DNA of 64,000 nt, from NCBI RefSeq assembly GCF_033242265.1, contig NZ_BTFW01000001.1, forward strand, positions 3,121,001 to 3,185,000, in the 5' to 3' direction. The notes under the pieces were generated by a model. It ran no database searches and was not told the origin of the DNA. It worked only from the letters and a program-made list of their open reading frames with translations. Shown here one piece after another: positions 48,562-57,320 of this stretch. Within the stretch, counting starts at the first letter, position 1. The number at the start of each line of letters is the position of its first letter. Origin of the DNA: Novosphingobium sp. IK01. Its GTDB lineage: Bacteria > Pseudomonadota > Alphaproteobacteria > Sphingomonadales > Sphingomonadaceae. The position numbers were made by a program, and so were the translations under genes.

Positions 48562-48948
48562 ATGTCTGTTTCTCTGCGTCTGTCGCGTGGCGGTTCCAAG
48601 AAGCGCCCCTACTACAAGATCGTTGCTTCCAACAGCCGCGCACCCCGCGACGGCAAGTATCTGGAGCAGGTCGGCACCTACAACCCGCTGCTCGCCAAGG
48701 ACGCCGAAGACCGCGTGCGTCTGGTCGAAGACCGCGTGCGCTACTGGCTCGGCGTTGGCGCCCAGCCGACCGACCGCGTTGCCCGTCTGCTCGACAAGGC
48801 CGGCATCAAGGAACGCGCCCCCACCAACAACCCGCAGCGCGGCGAACCCGGCAAGAAGGCCAAGGAACGCGCTGAAGACAAGGCTGAAAAGGCCGCAGCG
48901 GCTGCTGAAGCCGCGGCTGCTGCCGCTGCCGAGCCGGCTGAAGCCTGA
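48562..48948 (+). CDS. rpsP: 30S ribosomal protein S16
   Basis: A 128-residue S16 with start [26 protein letters not shown] and [10 protein letters not shown], then a highly charged Lys/Glu/Ala C-terminal extension of about 45 residues beyond the E. coli length (82). Such extensions are common in alphaproteobacteria. It assembles early in the 30S subunit. First gene of rpsP-rimM-trmD-rplS. Confidence 0.97.
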   Translation: MSVSLRLSRGGSKKRPYYKIVASNSRAPRDGKYLEQVGTYNPLLAKDAEDRVRLVEDRVRYWLGVGAQPTDRVARLLDKAGIKERAPTNNPQRGEPGKKAKERAEDKAEKAAAAAEAAAAAAAEPAEA

Positions 48949-48963
48949 GGCTGACGGAACGGC

Positions 48964-49452
48964 ATGACGCACGATCGTCCGGTCACGCTGGCGGCCATCG
49001 CCGGCGCGCATGGTGTGGCCGGCGAGGTGCGCCTCAAGCTGTTCGGTGAGGGCGTGCCCGCCCTGAAGCGCTACAAGGCCTTCAACGGTGGCACGCTCAC
49101 CCTCGTCAAGCTGCGCGACGACGGCAAGGGCGGGGCGATTGCCCGCTTTGCCGAAGTGACCACGCGCAACGCGGCGGAAGGCCTTCGCTCCACCGCGCTC
49201 ACCGTCCCCCGCGCGGAGCTGCCGCCGCTGGACGACGGCGAATATTACCATGCCGACCTGATCGGCCTTCCCGCCCATTCGACCGATGGCACCGTGCTGG
49301 GCACGTGCGTGGCGGTCGACAATTATGGCGCGGGTGACGTGCTCGACATCGAGCGCCCCGATGGCAAGCGATTCATGGTCCCCATGCGCGAAGAAGCGGT
49401 TCCCGAATGGAACGCCCAGCGCCTGGTCATTGACGCGCTCTACGCACAGTAG
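48964..49452 (+). CDS. rimM: Ribosome maturation factor RimM
   Basis: A 162-residue protein that binds S19 during 30S assembly. It has the N-terminal barrel (VTLAAIAGAHGVAGEVRLKLFGEG) and the PRC-barrel C-terminal domain (YYHADLIGLPA, DNYGAGDVLDIERPDGKRFMVPMREEAVPEW). It starts 15 bp after rpsP. A small membrane protein gene separates it from trmD. Confidence 0.95.
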   Translation: MTHDRPVTLAAIAGAHGVAGEVRLKLFGEGVPALKRYKAFNGGTLTLVKLRDDGKGGAIARFAEVTTRNAAEGLRSTALTVPRAELPPLDDGEYYHADLIGLPAHSTDGTVLGTCVAVDNYGAGDVLDIERPDGKRFMVPMREEAVPEWNAQRLVIDALYAQ

Positions 49453-49496
49453 GATCATCACACCCCCGCCGGGCAGGTATTTCAGCCTCTTGGTGC

Positions 49497-49874
49497 ATGA
49501 AACGGGGTGTTGCCGTGGTCCTTGCGATCCTTGTGCTGATCGTTCTGCTGGCCTTGCTGGCGGTTTTCCAGATTCTCGCCATGCGGGTTGTCGCGCGCAA
49601 CTGGCAGGACTGGTCGCGGGGCAGGCTGGCGTTTGTGGGCGCCTTGCTGGTGCCGGGGGCTTTGGCCACGCTCTGGCTGGTTGGGTATGTTTCGCTGCTG
49701 ATCTCCGATAGCAACGACAGCCTTGACGACGCGCCCCAGCGGGCGCTGGGGGCCGGATTGCTGCTCGTGGCGGTTATGGCTCTGCTTTCGCTGCCCTCGG
49801 GCCTGATCGCGGGCTGGCGCGCGGGGGCAAGCGCGGCTAAGCGGCGCTCTTCCCTGCTGGATCCCTTCGAATGA
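49497..49874 (+). CDS. Hypothetical three-helix membrane protein
   Basis: A 125-residue protein with three predicted membrane helices (residues about 4-25, 42-66 and 84-110) and a basic end ([11 protein letters not shown]). I do not recognise the family. It is inserted between rimM and trmD, which are normally adjacent, and its stop overlaps the trmD start by four bases, so it is co-translated with trmD. Codon use looks like its neighbours, so recent acquisition is not evident. Confidence 0.65.
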   Translation: MKRGVAVVLAILVLIVLLALLAVFQILAMRVVARNWQDWSRGRLAFVGALLVPGALATLWLVGYVSLLISDSNDSLDDAPQRALGAGLLLVAVMALLSLPSGLIAGWRAGASAAKRRSSLLDPFE

Positions 49875-50746
49875 CTTTTCAGGCTGCTGTCCTTACCCTC
49901 TATCCCGAGATGTTCCCCGGCCCGCTGGGCGTGAGCCTGGCCGGGCGCGCGCTGGGCGAGGGCAAGTGGTCGCTCGATGCGGTCCAGATTCGCGATTTTG
50001 CCAACGACAAGCATCGCACGGTCGACGACACGCCTGCTGGCGGCGGAGCGGGCATGGTGCTGAAGGTCGATGTGCTGGCGCGGGCGATTGATCATGCACG
50101 GGAGATGATGGCTCAGACCCCTCCGTCAGGCTTGCTGCCTGACACCTCCCCATTGCATGGGGAGGACCTTGTTGATCCTCCCCATGCAATGGGGAGGGGG
50201 ACCGCCGACGAAGTCGGTGGTGGAGGGGTCGGTGGTGGAGGGGCTGGAACCATCCCCGTCATCGCCCTGACCCCGCGCGGCAAGCCGCTGACCCAGGCCC
50301 GCGTGCGCGAACTGGCGGCAGGCCCGGGCGTGATCCTCGTGTGCGGCCGGTTTGAGGGGTTTGACGAGCGGATTTTCGAGGGCCGTCAGGTCGAGGAAGT
50401 CTCGGTCGGCGATATCGTGCTCTCGGGCGGTGAATGTGCCGCGCTGATGCTGCTCGATGCTTGCATTCGGCTGCTTCCCGGCGTAATGGGCGCGGCTTCC
50501 AGCGGGCATGAAGAGTCGTTCGAAAACGGGCTTCTCGAATATCCGCACTATACCCGCCCCCAGGAATGGGAAGGGCGCACGATCCCGCAAGTGCTGCGAT
50601 CGGGGGATCATGCGAAAATCGCGGAGTGGCGGCAACGCCAGTCCGAGGAAGACACACGGTTACGCAGGCCGGATCTTTGGGAGCGTCATGTCGGCGCTCG
50701 GGTCCAGTCTGCCTCTGGCGCGCGGCAAAAAGTGCAGGACGTTTGA
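49871..50746 (+). CDS. trmD: tRNA (guanine(37)-N(1))-methyltransferase TrmD with a repeat-encoded insertion
   Basis: A 291-residue SPOUT enzyme that makes m1G37, preventing +1 frameshifts; essential in most bacteria. Conserved parts are [38 protein letters not shown] and [10 protein letters not shown]. Family length is about 230-255. The surplus lies at residues 83-126 ([18 protein letters not shown] to [11 protein letters not shown]), encoded by a palindromic repeat (50117-50243) between the N-terminal strand region and the knot. The frame stays open and both flanks are intact, so the protein is probably functional with a surface loop. Confidence 0.93.
   Translation: MTFQAAVLTLYPEMFPGPLGVSLAGRALGEGKWSLDAVQIRDFANDKHRTVDDTPAGGGAGMVLKVDVLARAIDHAREMMAQTPPSGLLPDTSPLHGEDLVDPPHAMGRGTADEVGGGGVGGGGAGTIPVIALTPRGKPLTQARVRELAAGPGVILVCGRFEGFDERIFEGRQVEEVSVGDIVLSGGECAALMLLDACIRLLPGVMGAASSGHEESFENGLLEYPHYTRPQEWEGRTIPQVLRSGDHAKIAEWRQRQSEEDTRLRRPDLWERHVGARVQSASGARQKVQDV
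50117..50243. repeat. Palindromic repeat element inserted in frame within trmD
   Basis: Terminal inverted repeats are ACCCCTCC (50117-50124) and GGAGGGGT (50222-50229). The centre is a perfect 22-bp inverted repeat, 50145-50166 with 50176-50197, around a 9-nt loop. Side hairpins are GTCAGG/CCTGAC (50125-50142) and CCGAC-gaa-GTCGG (50205-50217). A 15-bp direct duplication, TCGGTGGTGGAGGGG, occupies 50214-50228 and 50229-50243 and adds a second VGGGG. Confidence 0.88.
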
Positions 50747-50749
50747 AAA

Positions 50750-51130
50750 ATGAACCTGATTCAGCAGCTTGAAGCTGAAGCCATCGCCGAATTCAAGGCG
50801 AACAAGACCATTCCCGAATTCCGCGCTGGTGACACCGTGCGCGTTGGCGTGCGCGTCGTTGAAGGCGAACGCACCCGCGTTCAGGCTTACGAAGGCGTGG
50901 TGATCGCGCGTTCGAACCGTGGCCTCGGCTCGAACTTCACCGTCCGCAAGATCTCGTTCGGCGAAGGCGTGGAACGCGTGTTCCCGCTCTACTCGCCCAA
51001 CATCGATTCGATTACCGTCGTCCGTCGGGGCGTGGTGCGTCGTGCGAAGCTGTACTACCTTCGCGGCCGCACCGGCAAAAGCGCCCGTATTGCTGAACGG
51101 CGCGATGTCCGCGCCGGCCAGGAGGGCTAA
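50750..51130 (+). CDS. rplS: 50S ribosomal protein L19
   Basis: A 126-residue L19. Motifs: [31 protein letters not shown] in part, [16 protein letters not shown] and [18 protein letters not shown]. It sits at the 30S-50S interface. It closes the rpsP-rimM-trmD-rplS operon, three bases after trmD, and is followed by a strong terminator. Confidence 0.97.
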   Translation: MNLIQQLEAEAIAEFKANKTIPEFRAGDTVRVGVRVVEGERTRVQAYEGVVIARSNRGLGSNFTVRKISFGEGVERVFPLYSPNIDSITVVRRGVVRRAKLYYLRGRTGKSARIAERRDVRAGQEG

Positions 51131-51162
51131 AAGCCCGCGCCGCGACACGGAAAAACCCGTAA

Positions 51163-51198
51163 AGAGGCGTCCTGGCATACCCGCCAGGACGCCTTTTT
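51163..51198 (+). terminator. Rho-independent terminator of the rpsP-rplS operon
   Basis: AGGCGTCCTGGC (51165-51176) pairs exactly with GCCAGGACGCCT (51183-51194), loop six nt, followed by TTTT. Confidence 0.9.
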
Positions 51199-51222
51199 GC
51201 TGTTCGGGATACCTTTTTTGCC

Positions 51223-53496
51223 ATGCGTCTTGCCTGTCTGCTGATCGCAACTGCCCTGGTTTCCGCCCCCCTTGCAGTTCATGCCGCTCCTGCCGGAGAT
51301 GCCCCGATGACCGCTTCCGCCAAGGTTCCGGGGCTGAGCCTCGAACGCGTGTTTGCCAGCCCTTCGCTCAACGGGCCGACCCCGCGCGGGGTCAAGCTTT
51401 CGCCCGACGGGCGCTATCTCACGCTGCTGCGCAACCGCGCGGACGACCGCGAGCGGTTCGACCTGTGGGGCTTCGACCGCCAGAAGGGCACGTGGTCGAT
51501 GCTGGTCGATTCGCTCAAGCTGTCGTCGGGCCGCGTGCTGAGCGAGGCCGAGAAGATGCAGCGCGAGCGCCAGCGCATCGGCGATCTCAAGGGCATCGTC
51601 AGCTATGACTGGGCCAGCGACAGCAAGACGGTGATGGTGCCGCTCGATGGTGAGCTGCTGCTGGCCGGGCTCGACGGCACGGTGCGCAAGGTGGCCGGGA
51701 TGACCGGGGCCGAGCTGAACCCGCGTCTGGGCCCGCAAGGCGACAGGATCGCCTTCGTGCGCGATTCGCGCCTGTGGGTGGGGCCGGTCGACGGCAAGAG
51801 CCCGGCGCGTGCGATCAGCCCCGAGGAAAAGGCTGCGACCGTCCACTGGGGCGAGGCCGAATTCGTCGCGCAGGAAGAACTCTCGCGGATGAGCGGGTTC
51901 TGGTGGTCGCCCGACGAAAAGCGTCTGGCGGTCGAGCGTTTCGACGAGAGCGGGGTGGGCGTGGTCACCCGCGCGGCGATCGGCGCGGATGGCACGCGCA
52001 CCTATGACCAGCGCTATCCGGCGGCGGGCGGCGCGAATGCCGATGTCTCGCTCTGGCTGATGGATGCCGATGGCGGGCATCGCGTTGCGGTCGATCTGGG
52101 CGACCGCCAGGACATGTATCTGGGCCGTGTCGATTGGGCCAAGGACGGCAAGACCGTCTATGTCCAGCGGCTGGACCGCGCGCAGACCCGGCTCGACATG
52201 CTGGCGGTCGATCCGGCCACCGGCAAGGCGCGCGTGCTGTTCACCGAACAGGCCCGCGCGAAGAGCTGGGTGAACCTTGGCAGCAACTATCGCTTCCTCG
52301 ACGATGGCAGCCTGATCTGGTGGTCGGAACGCGACGGGTTCGGTCATCTCTATCGTTTCAGGGATGGCGTCTGGACGCAACTGACCAAGGGTGACTGGGT
52401 GGTCACCGATCTGGTCGGTGTCGACGAGAAGGCGGGCCGCGTCTATTTCGCGGGCACGAAGGACGACGTGCTGGCGGGGCAGGTCTATGCGCTGTCGCTC
52501 AAGGCGCCGGGCAAGATCGAGCGCCTGACCGATCTGGCCTTTGACAACCACGCCACCATGGACGCCAAGGGGCAGGCGCTGATCGTCACGCGCAGTGGCG
52601 ATGCACAGCCGCCGCAATCCTATCTGGCCGATGCGACCGGCAAGCGTCTGGCCTGGATCGAGGAAAACCGGGTGGCGGGCGACCATGCCTATGCGCCCTA
52701 TCTGGCCGCGCATCGCCCGGCCACGTTCGGCACGATTCCGGCCGCTGACGGCACGCCGCTCCACTACATGATGATCACCCCGGTGATGGAGCCGGGCAAG
52801 CGCTATCCGGTCTTCACCTATCACTATGGCGGGCCGACCGCGAACGTGGTCCACAAGGGCTGGCAGGGACCGCTCGCGCAGGCGATCGTGGCCAGGGGCT
52901 ATATCTATTTCGCGCTCGACAATCGCGGCTCGGAAAACCGGGGCGTCGATTTCGGCAGCGCGATCTGGCACGCGATGGGCACGGTCGAGGTCGAGGACCA
53001 GCTGGCCGGGGCCCGGTGGCTCAAGCAGCAGGCCTATGTCGACCCCGCGCGGGTGAGCACGTTCGGCTGGTCCTATGGCGGCTACATGACGCTCAAGATG
53101 CTCGAAGCGCATCCCGGTGTCTGGGCGGCGGGCATTGCCGTGGCCCCGGTCACCAAGTGGGAGCTTTACGATACCGCCTATACCGAGCGTTATCTGGGCA
53201 ATCCCAAGGTCGATCCGCAAGTCTACAAGGCGGCGGGCGCGCTGGAGAACACCGGGCGGATCAGCGATCCGCTCCTGCTGGTCCACGGCATGGCCGACGA
53301 CAACGTGGTCTTCGAGAACAGTTCGGCCCTGATCGCCAAGATGCAGGGCGAGGCCGTGCCGTTCGAGATGATGCTCTATCCCGGCTACACGCACCGCATC
53401 AGCGGCCCCAAGGTGAGCCAGCATCTCTACGAGACGATGTTCCGCTTCCTCGACCGCAATGGTGCGGGAACTGCGGGCGCGAATAGCGGGAAATAA
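51223..53496 (+). CDS. S9 family peptidase, dipeptidyl peptidase IV type
   Basis: A 757-residue exported serine peptidase. Signal peptide MRLACLLIATALVSAPLAVHA. The N-terminal propeller includes FVAQEELSRMSGFWWSPDE, whose paired Glu bind the substrate N-terminus in DPP IV. The alpha/beta-hydrolase domain has Ser617 in FGWSYGG, Asp692 in HGMADDNV and His724 in YPGYTHRI. Expected activity is release of X-Pro or X-Ala dipeptides in the periplasm. It has its own transcription unit after the rplS terminator. Confidence 0.93.
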   Translation: MRLACLLIATALVSAPLAVHAAPAGDAPMTASAKVPGLSLERVFASPSLNGPTPRGVKLSPDGRYLTLLRNRADDRERFDLWGFDRQKGTWSMLVDSLKLSSGRVLSEAEKMQRERQRIGDLKGIVSYDWASDSKTVMVPLDGELLLAGLDGTVRKVAGMTGAELNPRLGPQGDRIAFVRDSRLWVGPVDGKSPARAISPEEKAATVHWGEAEFVAQEELSRMSGFWWSPDEKRLAVERFDESGVGVVTRAAIGADGTRTYDQRYPAAGGANADVSLWLMDADGGHRVAVDLGDRQDMYLGRVDWAKDGKTVYVQRLDRAQTRLDMLAVDPATGKARVLFTEQARAKSWVNLGSNYRFLDDGSLIWWSERDGFGHLYRFRDGVWTQLTKGDWVVTDLVGVDEKAGRVYFAGTKDDVLAGQVYALSLKAPGKIERLTDLAFDNHATMDAKGQALIVTRSGDAQPPQSYLADATGKRLAWIEENRVAGDHAYAPYLAAHRPATFGTIPAADGTPLHYMMITPVMEPGKRYPVFTYHYGGPTANVVHKGWQGPLAQAIVARGYIYFALDNRGSENRGVDFGSAIWHAMGTVEVEDQLAGARWLKQQAYVDPARVSTFGWSYGGYMTLKMLEAHPGVWAAGIAVAPVTKWELYDTAYTERYLGNPKVDPQVYKAAGALENTGRISDPLLLVHGMADDNVVFENSSALIAKMQGEAVPFEMMLYPGYTHRISGPKVSQHLYETMFRFLDRNGAGTAGANSGK

Positions 53497-53528
53497 CAGG
53501 TTAGGGGCGGCAAAGCCTCTTTCGCTTG

Positions 53529-53544
53529 GCTGGTCGGAACCAGC
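53529..53544 (+). promoter_or_regulatory. 16-nt hairpin upstream of asd, shared with rpmE
   Basis: GCTGGT-CGGA-ACCAGC forms a perfect 6-bp stem with loop CGGA and is followed by GGTTAA. It matches the element at 29437-29452 except for one base pair that changes on both sides of the stem. Confidence 0.5.
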
Positions 53545-53595
53545 GGTTAAAGAGCGGGCGCGCGATTGGGTGCCTGCGCATGGAGTGAAACTGAC

Positions 53596-54621
53596 ATGGG
53601 TTATCGGGTTGTAGTGGTGGGTGCTACCGGCAACGTTGGCCGGGAAATGCTCAACATCCTGGCCGAGCGCGAATTCCCGATCGACGAGATCGCGGCGCTG
53701 GCTTCTTCGCGTTCGCAGGGCACCGAGATCGACTTCGGCGAGACCGGTCGCAAGCTCAAGGTGCAGAATGTCGAGCACTTCGACTTCACCGGCTGGGACA
53801 TTGCCCTGTTTGCCGCCGGTTCGGCGCCGACCAAGATCTATGCGCCCAAGGCCGCTTCGCAGGGCTGCGTGGTGATCGACAACTCGTCGCTCTACCGCAT
53901 GGACCCGGACGTTCCGCTGATCGTTCCCGAAGTGAACCCGGAAGCCATCGACGGCTATACCGCGCGCAACATCATCGCCAACCCCAACTGCTCGACCGCG
54001 CAGATGGTCGTGGCGCTCAAGCCGCTGCACGACAAGGCGAAGATCAAGCGCGTCGTCGTTGCCACCTACCAGTCGGTTTCCGGCGCGGGCAAGGAAGGCA
54101 TGGACGAACTGTTCGAGCAGAGCCGCGCGATCTTCGTGGGTGACCCGGTCGAACCCAAGAAGTTCACCAAGCAGATTGCCTTCAACGTGATCCCCCACAT
54201 CGACAGCTTCCTCGACGATGGCTCGACCAAGGAAGAGTGGAAGATGGTCGCCGAGACCAAGAAGATCCTCGACCCCAAGGTCAAGGTCGCCGCGACTTGC
54301 GTGCGCGTGCCGGTGTTCATCGGCCACTCGGAAGCCATCAACCTCGAATTCGAGGAAGAAATCTCGGCTGCCGAAGCCCAGGACATCCTGCGCGAGGCGC
54401 CCGGCGTGATGCTCGTCGACAAGCGCGAGAACGGTGGCTACGTCACCCCGATCGAATGCGTGGGCGACTATGCGACCTATGTGTCGCGCGTGCGCGAGGA
54501 TTCGACCGTCGACAACGGCCTGGCGCTGTGGTGTGTGTCGGACAACCTGCGCAAGGGCGCGGCGCTCAACGCCGTGCAGATCGCCGAACTGCTGGGCCGC
54601 CGCCACCTCAAGAAGGGCTGA
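53596..54621 (+). CDS. asd: Aspartate-semialdehyde dehydrogenase
   Basis: A 341-residue enzyme that reduces aspartyl phosphate to aspartate semialdehyde with NADPH, feeding lysine/DAP, threonine and methionine synthesis. NADP motif VVVGATGNVGREML; catalytic Cys132 in ANPNCSTAQMV; SSGAGKEGMDEL-like SVSGAGKEGMDEL. ATG 53596 is chosen over an in-frame start at 53566. A hairpin shared with rpmE lies 52 bp upstream. Confidence 0.96.
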   Translation: MGYRVVVVGATGNVGREMLNILAEREFPIDEIAALASSRSQGTEIDFGETGRKLKVQNVEHFDFTGWDIALFAAGSAPTKIYAPKAASQGCVVIDNSSLYRMDPDVPLIVPEVNPEAIDGYTARNIIANPNCSTAQMVVALKPLHDKAKIKRVVVATYQSVSGAGKEGMDELFEQSRAIFVGDPVEPKKFTKQIAFNVIPHIDSFLDDGSTKEEWKMVAETKKILDPKVKVAATCVRVPVFIGHSEAINLEFEEEISAAEAQDILREAPGVMLVDKRENGGYVTPIECVGDYATYVSRVREDSTVDNGLALWCVSDNLRKGAALNAVQIAELLGRRHLKKG

Positions 54622-54693
54622 GCGCGGACCGCATGAAGAGTGTCCGGGGGCATAGGGTCCCCGGACATTTCCCTTCCTCCTGCTCTCTTCACG

Positions 54694-54785
54694 TCGTCAT
54701 CCCCGCGCAGGCGGGGATCCAGCTTCCGGGGCTCGTTGCGCGCACCGGCGTTGCGGCTGGATTCCCGCCTGCGCGGGAATGACGA
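54694..54785. repeat. REP/BIME-like inverted repeat pair between asd and hisA
   Basis: A 29-bp arm (54694-54722) and its inverted copy (54757-54785) differ at two positions across a 34-nt spacer. Each arm alone folds: ATCCCCGC-gcag-GCGGGGAT and ATTCCCGC-ctgc-GCGGGAAT. The two differences compensate within each arm. This resembles the dispersed bacterial repeat with core TTCCCGC..GCGGGAA. Confidence 0.8.
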
Positions 54786-54896
54786 AGGGGGCGTGCAACG
54801 AGTAGGGAATGGCGGGAAGGGGCCATTGGCCCCTTCTTTCGGTTCAGCCTGCATTCGCCATTGGCCGGGGGGCCAAGCGATGCTAGGCGCGCGGCC

Positions 54897-55622
54897 ATGA
54901 TCGTATTTCCCGCCATCGACCTCAAGGGAGGTCAGGTCGTTCGTCTTGCCGAAGGCGACATGGATCGTGCCACTGTCTATGGCGATGATCCTGCCCATCA
55001 GGCGCGTCTGTTTGCCGAGGCCGGCTCGCGCTACCTCCATGTCGTCGATCTCGACGGCGCCTTTGCGGGCGAGGCCCGCAACCGCGAGGCGGTGGAATCC
55101 ATTCTCAAGGCGTTTCCCGGCCATGTGCAGTTGGGCGGCGGCATCCGCAATCCGGTGGCGGTCGACGGCTGGTTTGATCTGGGCGTCTCGCGCGTGGTGA
55201 TCGGCACGGCGGCGTTGAAAGATCCGCAGTTCGTCAAGGACATGGCCAAGGCCTATCCGGGCGGGATCGTGGTCGCGGTCGATGCACGCGACGGCATGGT
55301 GGCCACCGCGGGCTGGGCCGATGTGTCGGACGTTTCGATCGTCGAGATGGCGCGCCGCTTCGAGGACGCCGGGGTGGCGTCCTTGCTGTTTACCGACGTG
55401 GGCCGCGACGGGCTGCTCAAGGGCTGCAACATCGAGGCGACGGTCGATCTGGCACGCGCCACGCGCCTGCCGGTGATCGCCAGCGGCGGGGTCAAGGGCA
55501 TTGATGACATCGCGATGCTCAAGGTTCATGAACAGGGCGGCATCGAAGGCGTGATCACGGGCCGCGCGCTCTATGACGGGCGACTCGATCTGGCCGCCGC
55601 GATCGCCATCGCCGAAGCCTGA
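54897..55622 (+). CDS. hisA: 1-(5-phosphoribosyl)-5-[(5-phosphoribosylamino)methylideneamino]imidazole-4-carboxamide isomerase
   Basis: A 241-residue TIM-barrel isomerase (ProFAR isomerase) in histidine synthesis. Start [17 protein letters not shown] with the catalytic Asp in AIDL; second half has [12 protein letters not shown] and [13 protein letters not shown], phosphate-binding. I chose ATG 54897; codons upstream fall in the intergenic repeat region. hisF follows in 20 bp. Confidence 0.96.
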   Translation: MIVFPAIDLKGGQVVRLAEGDMDRATVYGDDPAHQARLFAEAGSRYLHVVDLDGAFAGEARNREAVESILKAFPGHVQLGGGIRNPVAVDGWFDLGVSRVVIGTAALKDPQFVKDMAKAYPGGIVVAVDARDGMVATAGWADVSDVSIVEMARRFEDAGVASLLFTDVGRDGLLKGCNIEATVDLARATRLPVIASGGVKGIDDIAMLKVHEQGGIEGVITGRALYDGRLDLAAAIAIAEA

Positions 55623-55642
55623 TTTGTGAAAGAGGCCCAGCC

Positions 55643-56404
55643 ATGACTGTTCGCGTCCGTGTCATTCCCTGCCTCGACGTGGCCGAGGGCCGCGTGGTCA
55701 AGGGCGTCAACTTCGTCGACTTGCGCGACGCGGGCGATCCGGTCGAACAGGCGCGCGCCTATGACGCCGCCGGGGCCGACGAGTTGTGCTTCCTCGACAT
55801 TTCGGCCACCCACGAAGGGCGCGGCACGCTGCTCGACGTGGTCGCGCGCACGGCGGAAGTCTGCTTCATGCCGCTGACCGTGGGCGGGGGCGTGCGGGCC
55901 GTGGAAGACGCGCGCGCGCTGCTGCTGGCAGGGGCCGACAAGGTGGCGGTCAATTCTGCCGCCGTCGCCCGTCCCGAACTGGTGCGTGAAATCGCCGAGA
56001 AGTTCGGGGCGCAGTGCGTGGTCGGCTCGGTCGACGCACGGCGCGTGGCGCCCGGCAAGTGGGAAATCTTCACCCACGGCGGGCGCAAGGGCACGGGGAT
56101 CGACGCGCTGGTCCATGCCGAGCGTCTGGCGAAACTGGGCGCGGGCGAACTGCTCGTCACCTCGATGGACGGCGATGGCACCAAGGCGGGCTACGACCTC
56201 GACCTGACCCGCGCGATTGCCGATGCGGTGCCGGTGCCGGTGATCGCCAGCGGCGGGGTGGGCACCCTCGATCACCTCGTCGCCGGGGTGACGCAGGGCC
56301 ATGCCAGCGCGGTTCTGGCCGCCTCGATCTTCCATTTCGGGACCTATTCGATTGCGCAGGCCCACGCGGCCCTGCGTGCGGCGGGGCTGCCCGCGCGCGG
56401 GTGA
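55643..56404 (+). CDS. hisF: Imidazole glycerol phosphate synthase subunit HisF
   Basis: A 253-residue cyclase subunit: with HisH-derived ammonia it makes imidazole glycerol phosphate and AICAR. Start [20 protein letters not shown] contains the first catalytic Asp; VVGSVDARR the second region; [12 protein letters not shown] and [13 protein letters not shown] the phosphate sites. hisH is not in the window. Confidence 0.97.
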   Translation: MTVRVRVIPCLDVAEGRVVKGVNFVDLRDAGDPVEQARAYDAAGADELCFLDISATHEGRGTLLDVVARTAEVCFMPLTVGGGVRAVEDARALLLAGADKVAVNSAAVARPELVREIAEKFGAQCVVGSVDARRVAPGKWEIFTHGGRKGTGIDALVHAERLAKLGAGELLVTSMDGDGTKAGYDLDLTRAIADAVPVPVIASGGVGTLDHLVAGVTQGHASAVLAASIFHFGTYSIAQAHAALRAAGLPARG

Positions 56405-56482
56405 TACCGCCCCGCAGCGCAAAGCGAAAATCGGGCGCCATCGAGGCTTGACCCACGCGGCGCAGGGCTTCATGCCCCTGCC

Positions 56483-56812
56483 ATGGATCAGAGCAACGCC
56501 ATCCTCGCCCGTCTCGAAGCCACTGTCGCCGCGCGCCGCCAGGCCGATCCGGCGACCAGCTATGTCGCCCGTCTTCATGCCAAGGGGCTGGGCAAGATTG
56601 CCCAGAAAGTGGGCGAGGAAGGGGTCGAGACGGTCATCGCCGCGCTTTCGGGCAGCGAGGATGAACTGGTCGGGGAGGCGGCGGACCTGCTGTTTCACCT
56701 GATGGTGCTGCTCGATGCGCGCGCGGTGCCGCTGGCGCGTGTGCTGGACGAACTGGCCCGCCGCGAAGGCCTTTCGGGCCTTGCCGAAAAGGCGGCCCGT
56801 CCGCGCGACTGA
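56483..56812 (+). CDS. hisE: Phosphoribosyl-ATP diphosphatase
   Basis: A 109-residue all-alpha MazG-like pyrophosphatase of the second histidine step. YVARLHAKGLGKIAQKVGEEGVETVIAAL and EDELVGEAADLLFHLMVLL carry the metal-binding acidic residues. It is separate from hisI, as in many alphaproteobacteria. It lies 78 bp after hisF. Confidence 0.94.
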   Translation: MDQSNAILARLEATVAARRQADPATSYVARLHAKGLGKIAQKVGEEGVETVIAALSGSEDELVGEAADLLFHLMVLLDARAVPLARVLDELARREGLSGLAEKAARPRD

Positions 56813-56873
56813 GGCCGTGTTGGCCGAGCCCGTGCTTTCCCCCGATTTCGTGCCCCGGACAGGACTGTTTGCC

Positions 56874-57251
56874 ATGCCTATCGATGCCACGCTGCCTTAC
56901 GACGACCAGAACGTCTTTGCCCGGATCCTGCGCGGCGAGATCCCCTCCAAGACCGTCTACGAGGACGACTTCGCGCTGGCCTTCCACGACATCGCACCCC
57001 AGGCGCCGGTTCATGTGCTGGTGATCCCCAAGGGCCCCTATGTGAGCTGGGACGATTTCTCGGCCCGTGCGCCCGAGGCGCTGATCGCCGGGTTCGTGCG
57101 CGCGGTGGGCAAAGTCGCGCGCGATCTGGGGTTGGTCGAGCCGGGCTATCGCCTGCTGGCCAACGTGGGCAACCATGGCGGGCAGGAAGTGCCGCACTTG
57201 CATGTCCACCTGTTCGGTGGCGCGCCGCTGGGGCCGATGCTGGCACGCTGA
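56874..57251 (+). CDS. HIT family (histidine triad) nucleotide-binding protein
   Basis: A 125-residue HINT-type protein. The triad PHLHVHLFGG has His108, His110 and His112; FARILRGEIPSKTVYEDDFALAFHDI is the typical N-terminal part. HINT enzymes hydrolyse adenosine phosphoramidates. Placement after hisE is common in alphaproteobacteria. ATG 56874 is chosen by family alignment. Confidence 0.93.
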   Translation: MPIDATLPYDDQNVFARILRGEIPSKTVYEDDFALAFHDIAPQAPVHVLVIPKGPYVSWDDFSARAPEALIAGFVRAVGKVARDLGLVEPGYRLLANVGNHGGQEVPHLHVHLFGGAPLGPMLAR

Positions 57252-57320
57252 ACCTTTTGCGATGCAGCAATCTGGTCTAGTGTTTTTGTCGGACCTTTCT
57301 GGCGAGACATACGAACGCTG

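Noticed and set aside
51127..54606. A 1159-codon minus-strand open frame opposite the DPP IV-type peptidase and asd
   Set aside because: Shadow of two certain genes with no recognisable domain.
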